Source: Sulfidibacterium sp964588415 (GTDB lineage Bacteria; Bacteroidota; Bacteroidia; Bacteroidales; F082). Taken from it: DNA of 15,847 bases. The position numbers and the translations under genes are program-made. Below are positions 15,689-15,847 of the stretch, one piece after another; positions within the stretch are counted from its first letter, which is position 1; every line of letters begins with the position of its first letter. A model generated the notes under the pieces. The model was not told where the DNA came from. It saw only the letters and a list, made by a program, of their open reading frames with translations, and did not search any database. The stretch spans positions 1 to 15,847 of the forward strand of contig CAZPPK010000062.1 of the NCBI GenBank assembly GCA_964588415.1. Reading direction: 5' to 3'.

Positions 15689-15696
15689 CAAAGATA
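15689..15696 (-). promoter_or_regulatory. Efflux operon promoter, -7 element
   Basis: The minus strand reads TATCTTTG, an exact TAnnTTTG match, giving a leader of about 85 nt. No TTTG -33 element was found at the usual spacing. A one-mismatch alternative (TATAGTTG, 15626-15633) lies inside the dyad. Confidence 0.4.
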
Positions 15697-15794
15697 TTAA
15701 AAATAAACTTTGGAAACTTTAAATATAATAAAAGTTTTCATTGTTAATAATCTTCTCATCATCTCCATCTCCGGTTAAATTGGTTTTCCTAATT

Positions 15795-15847
15795 TTTAAT
15801 CCGCCTGAGGCGGACAAGGGATTAATTCCCCACCCCTTGGGGCGATT
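15795..15847. repeat. Interspersed palindromic repeat, copy 2 (cut by window end)
   Basis: All 53 bases are identical to 5481-5533 in the same orientation, including the palindrome at 15800-15814. Sequence left of 15795 does not match beyond isolated bases, so this is the true left edge of the unit; the right edge is outside the window. Confidence 0.8.

Noticed and set aside
1..15847. CRISPR array, toxin-antitoxin pair, phage or defence cluster
   Set aside because: I looked for regular spaced repeats, small paired ORFs and integrase or nuclease motifs and found none.

Overview
The window looks like a chromosomal segment of a Bacteroidota bacterium, probably Bacteroidales or Marinilabiliales-like. 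The evidence is the gene families (a secreted M64 metallopeptidase, a ThrRS-like/nucleoside-kinase fusion, a roughly 1150-residue RND pump), A-rich start regions without a clear Shine-Dalgarno sequence, and several upstream matches to the Bacteroidota -7 promoter element TAnnTTTG. No rRNA, tRNA, CRISPR array, phage or transposase gene was seen.

Layout from left to right. Positions 1-438 hold no convincing gene but fold into a series of stems on the + strand and may be a truncated group II intron or another structured RNA. Positions 439-2464 are a two-gene minus-strand operon, phosphate butyryltransferase (ptb) then butyrate kinase (buk). Its promoter carries a perfect CRP/FNR-type palindrome and a second inverted repeat. 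Next, on the same strand, are an exported M64 peptidase (2727-3995, with a strong terminator) and a class I isoprenoid-synthase-like protein (4153-5163). A 543-bp divergent region follows, with an interspersed repeat and a 46-codon ORF. Then comes a plus-strand lipoprotein of the YiiX/C92 permuted-papain family (5707-6390). The 831 bp between that gene and the convergent nucleoside kinase (7222-8895) are a collection of degenerate repeats. The right half is a minus-strand efflux operon transcribed tolC, tetR, membrane-fusion lipoprotein, RND pump (15596 to 9005). The first three genes are separated by only 1-2 bp, and a dyad upstream of tolC is a candidate site for the TetR regulator. The window ends inside a second copy of the repeat first met at 5481.

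The genes form three functional units. Ptb and Buk convert an acyl-CoA (butyryl- or branched-chain) to acyl phosphate and then to free acid plus ATP. The tripartite pump spans both membranes and is probably autoregulated by its own TetR. The remaining four genes (M64 peptidase, isoprenoid-synthase-like protein, C92 lipoprotein, nucleoside kinase) look like single-gene units. No complete new multigene system is evident. The best leads are the orphan isoprenoid-synthase-like protein, the structured RNA at the left edge, the two dyads in the ptb promoter and the catalytically stripped ThrRS editing domain in the kinase.
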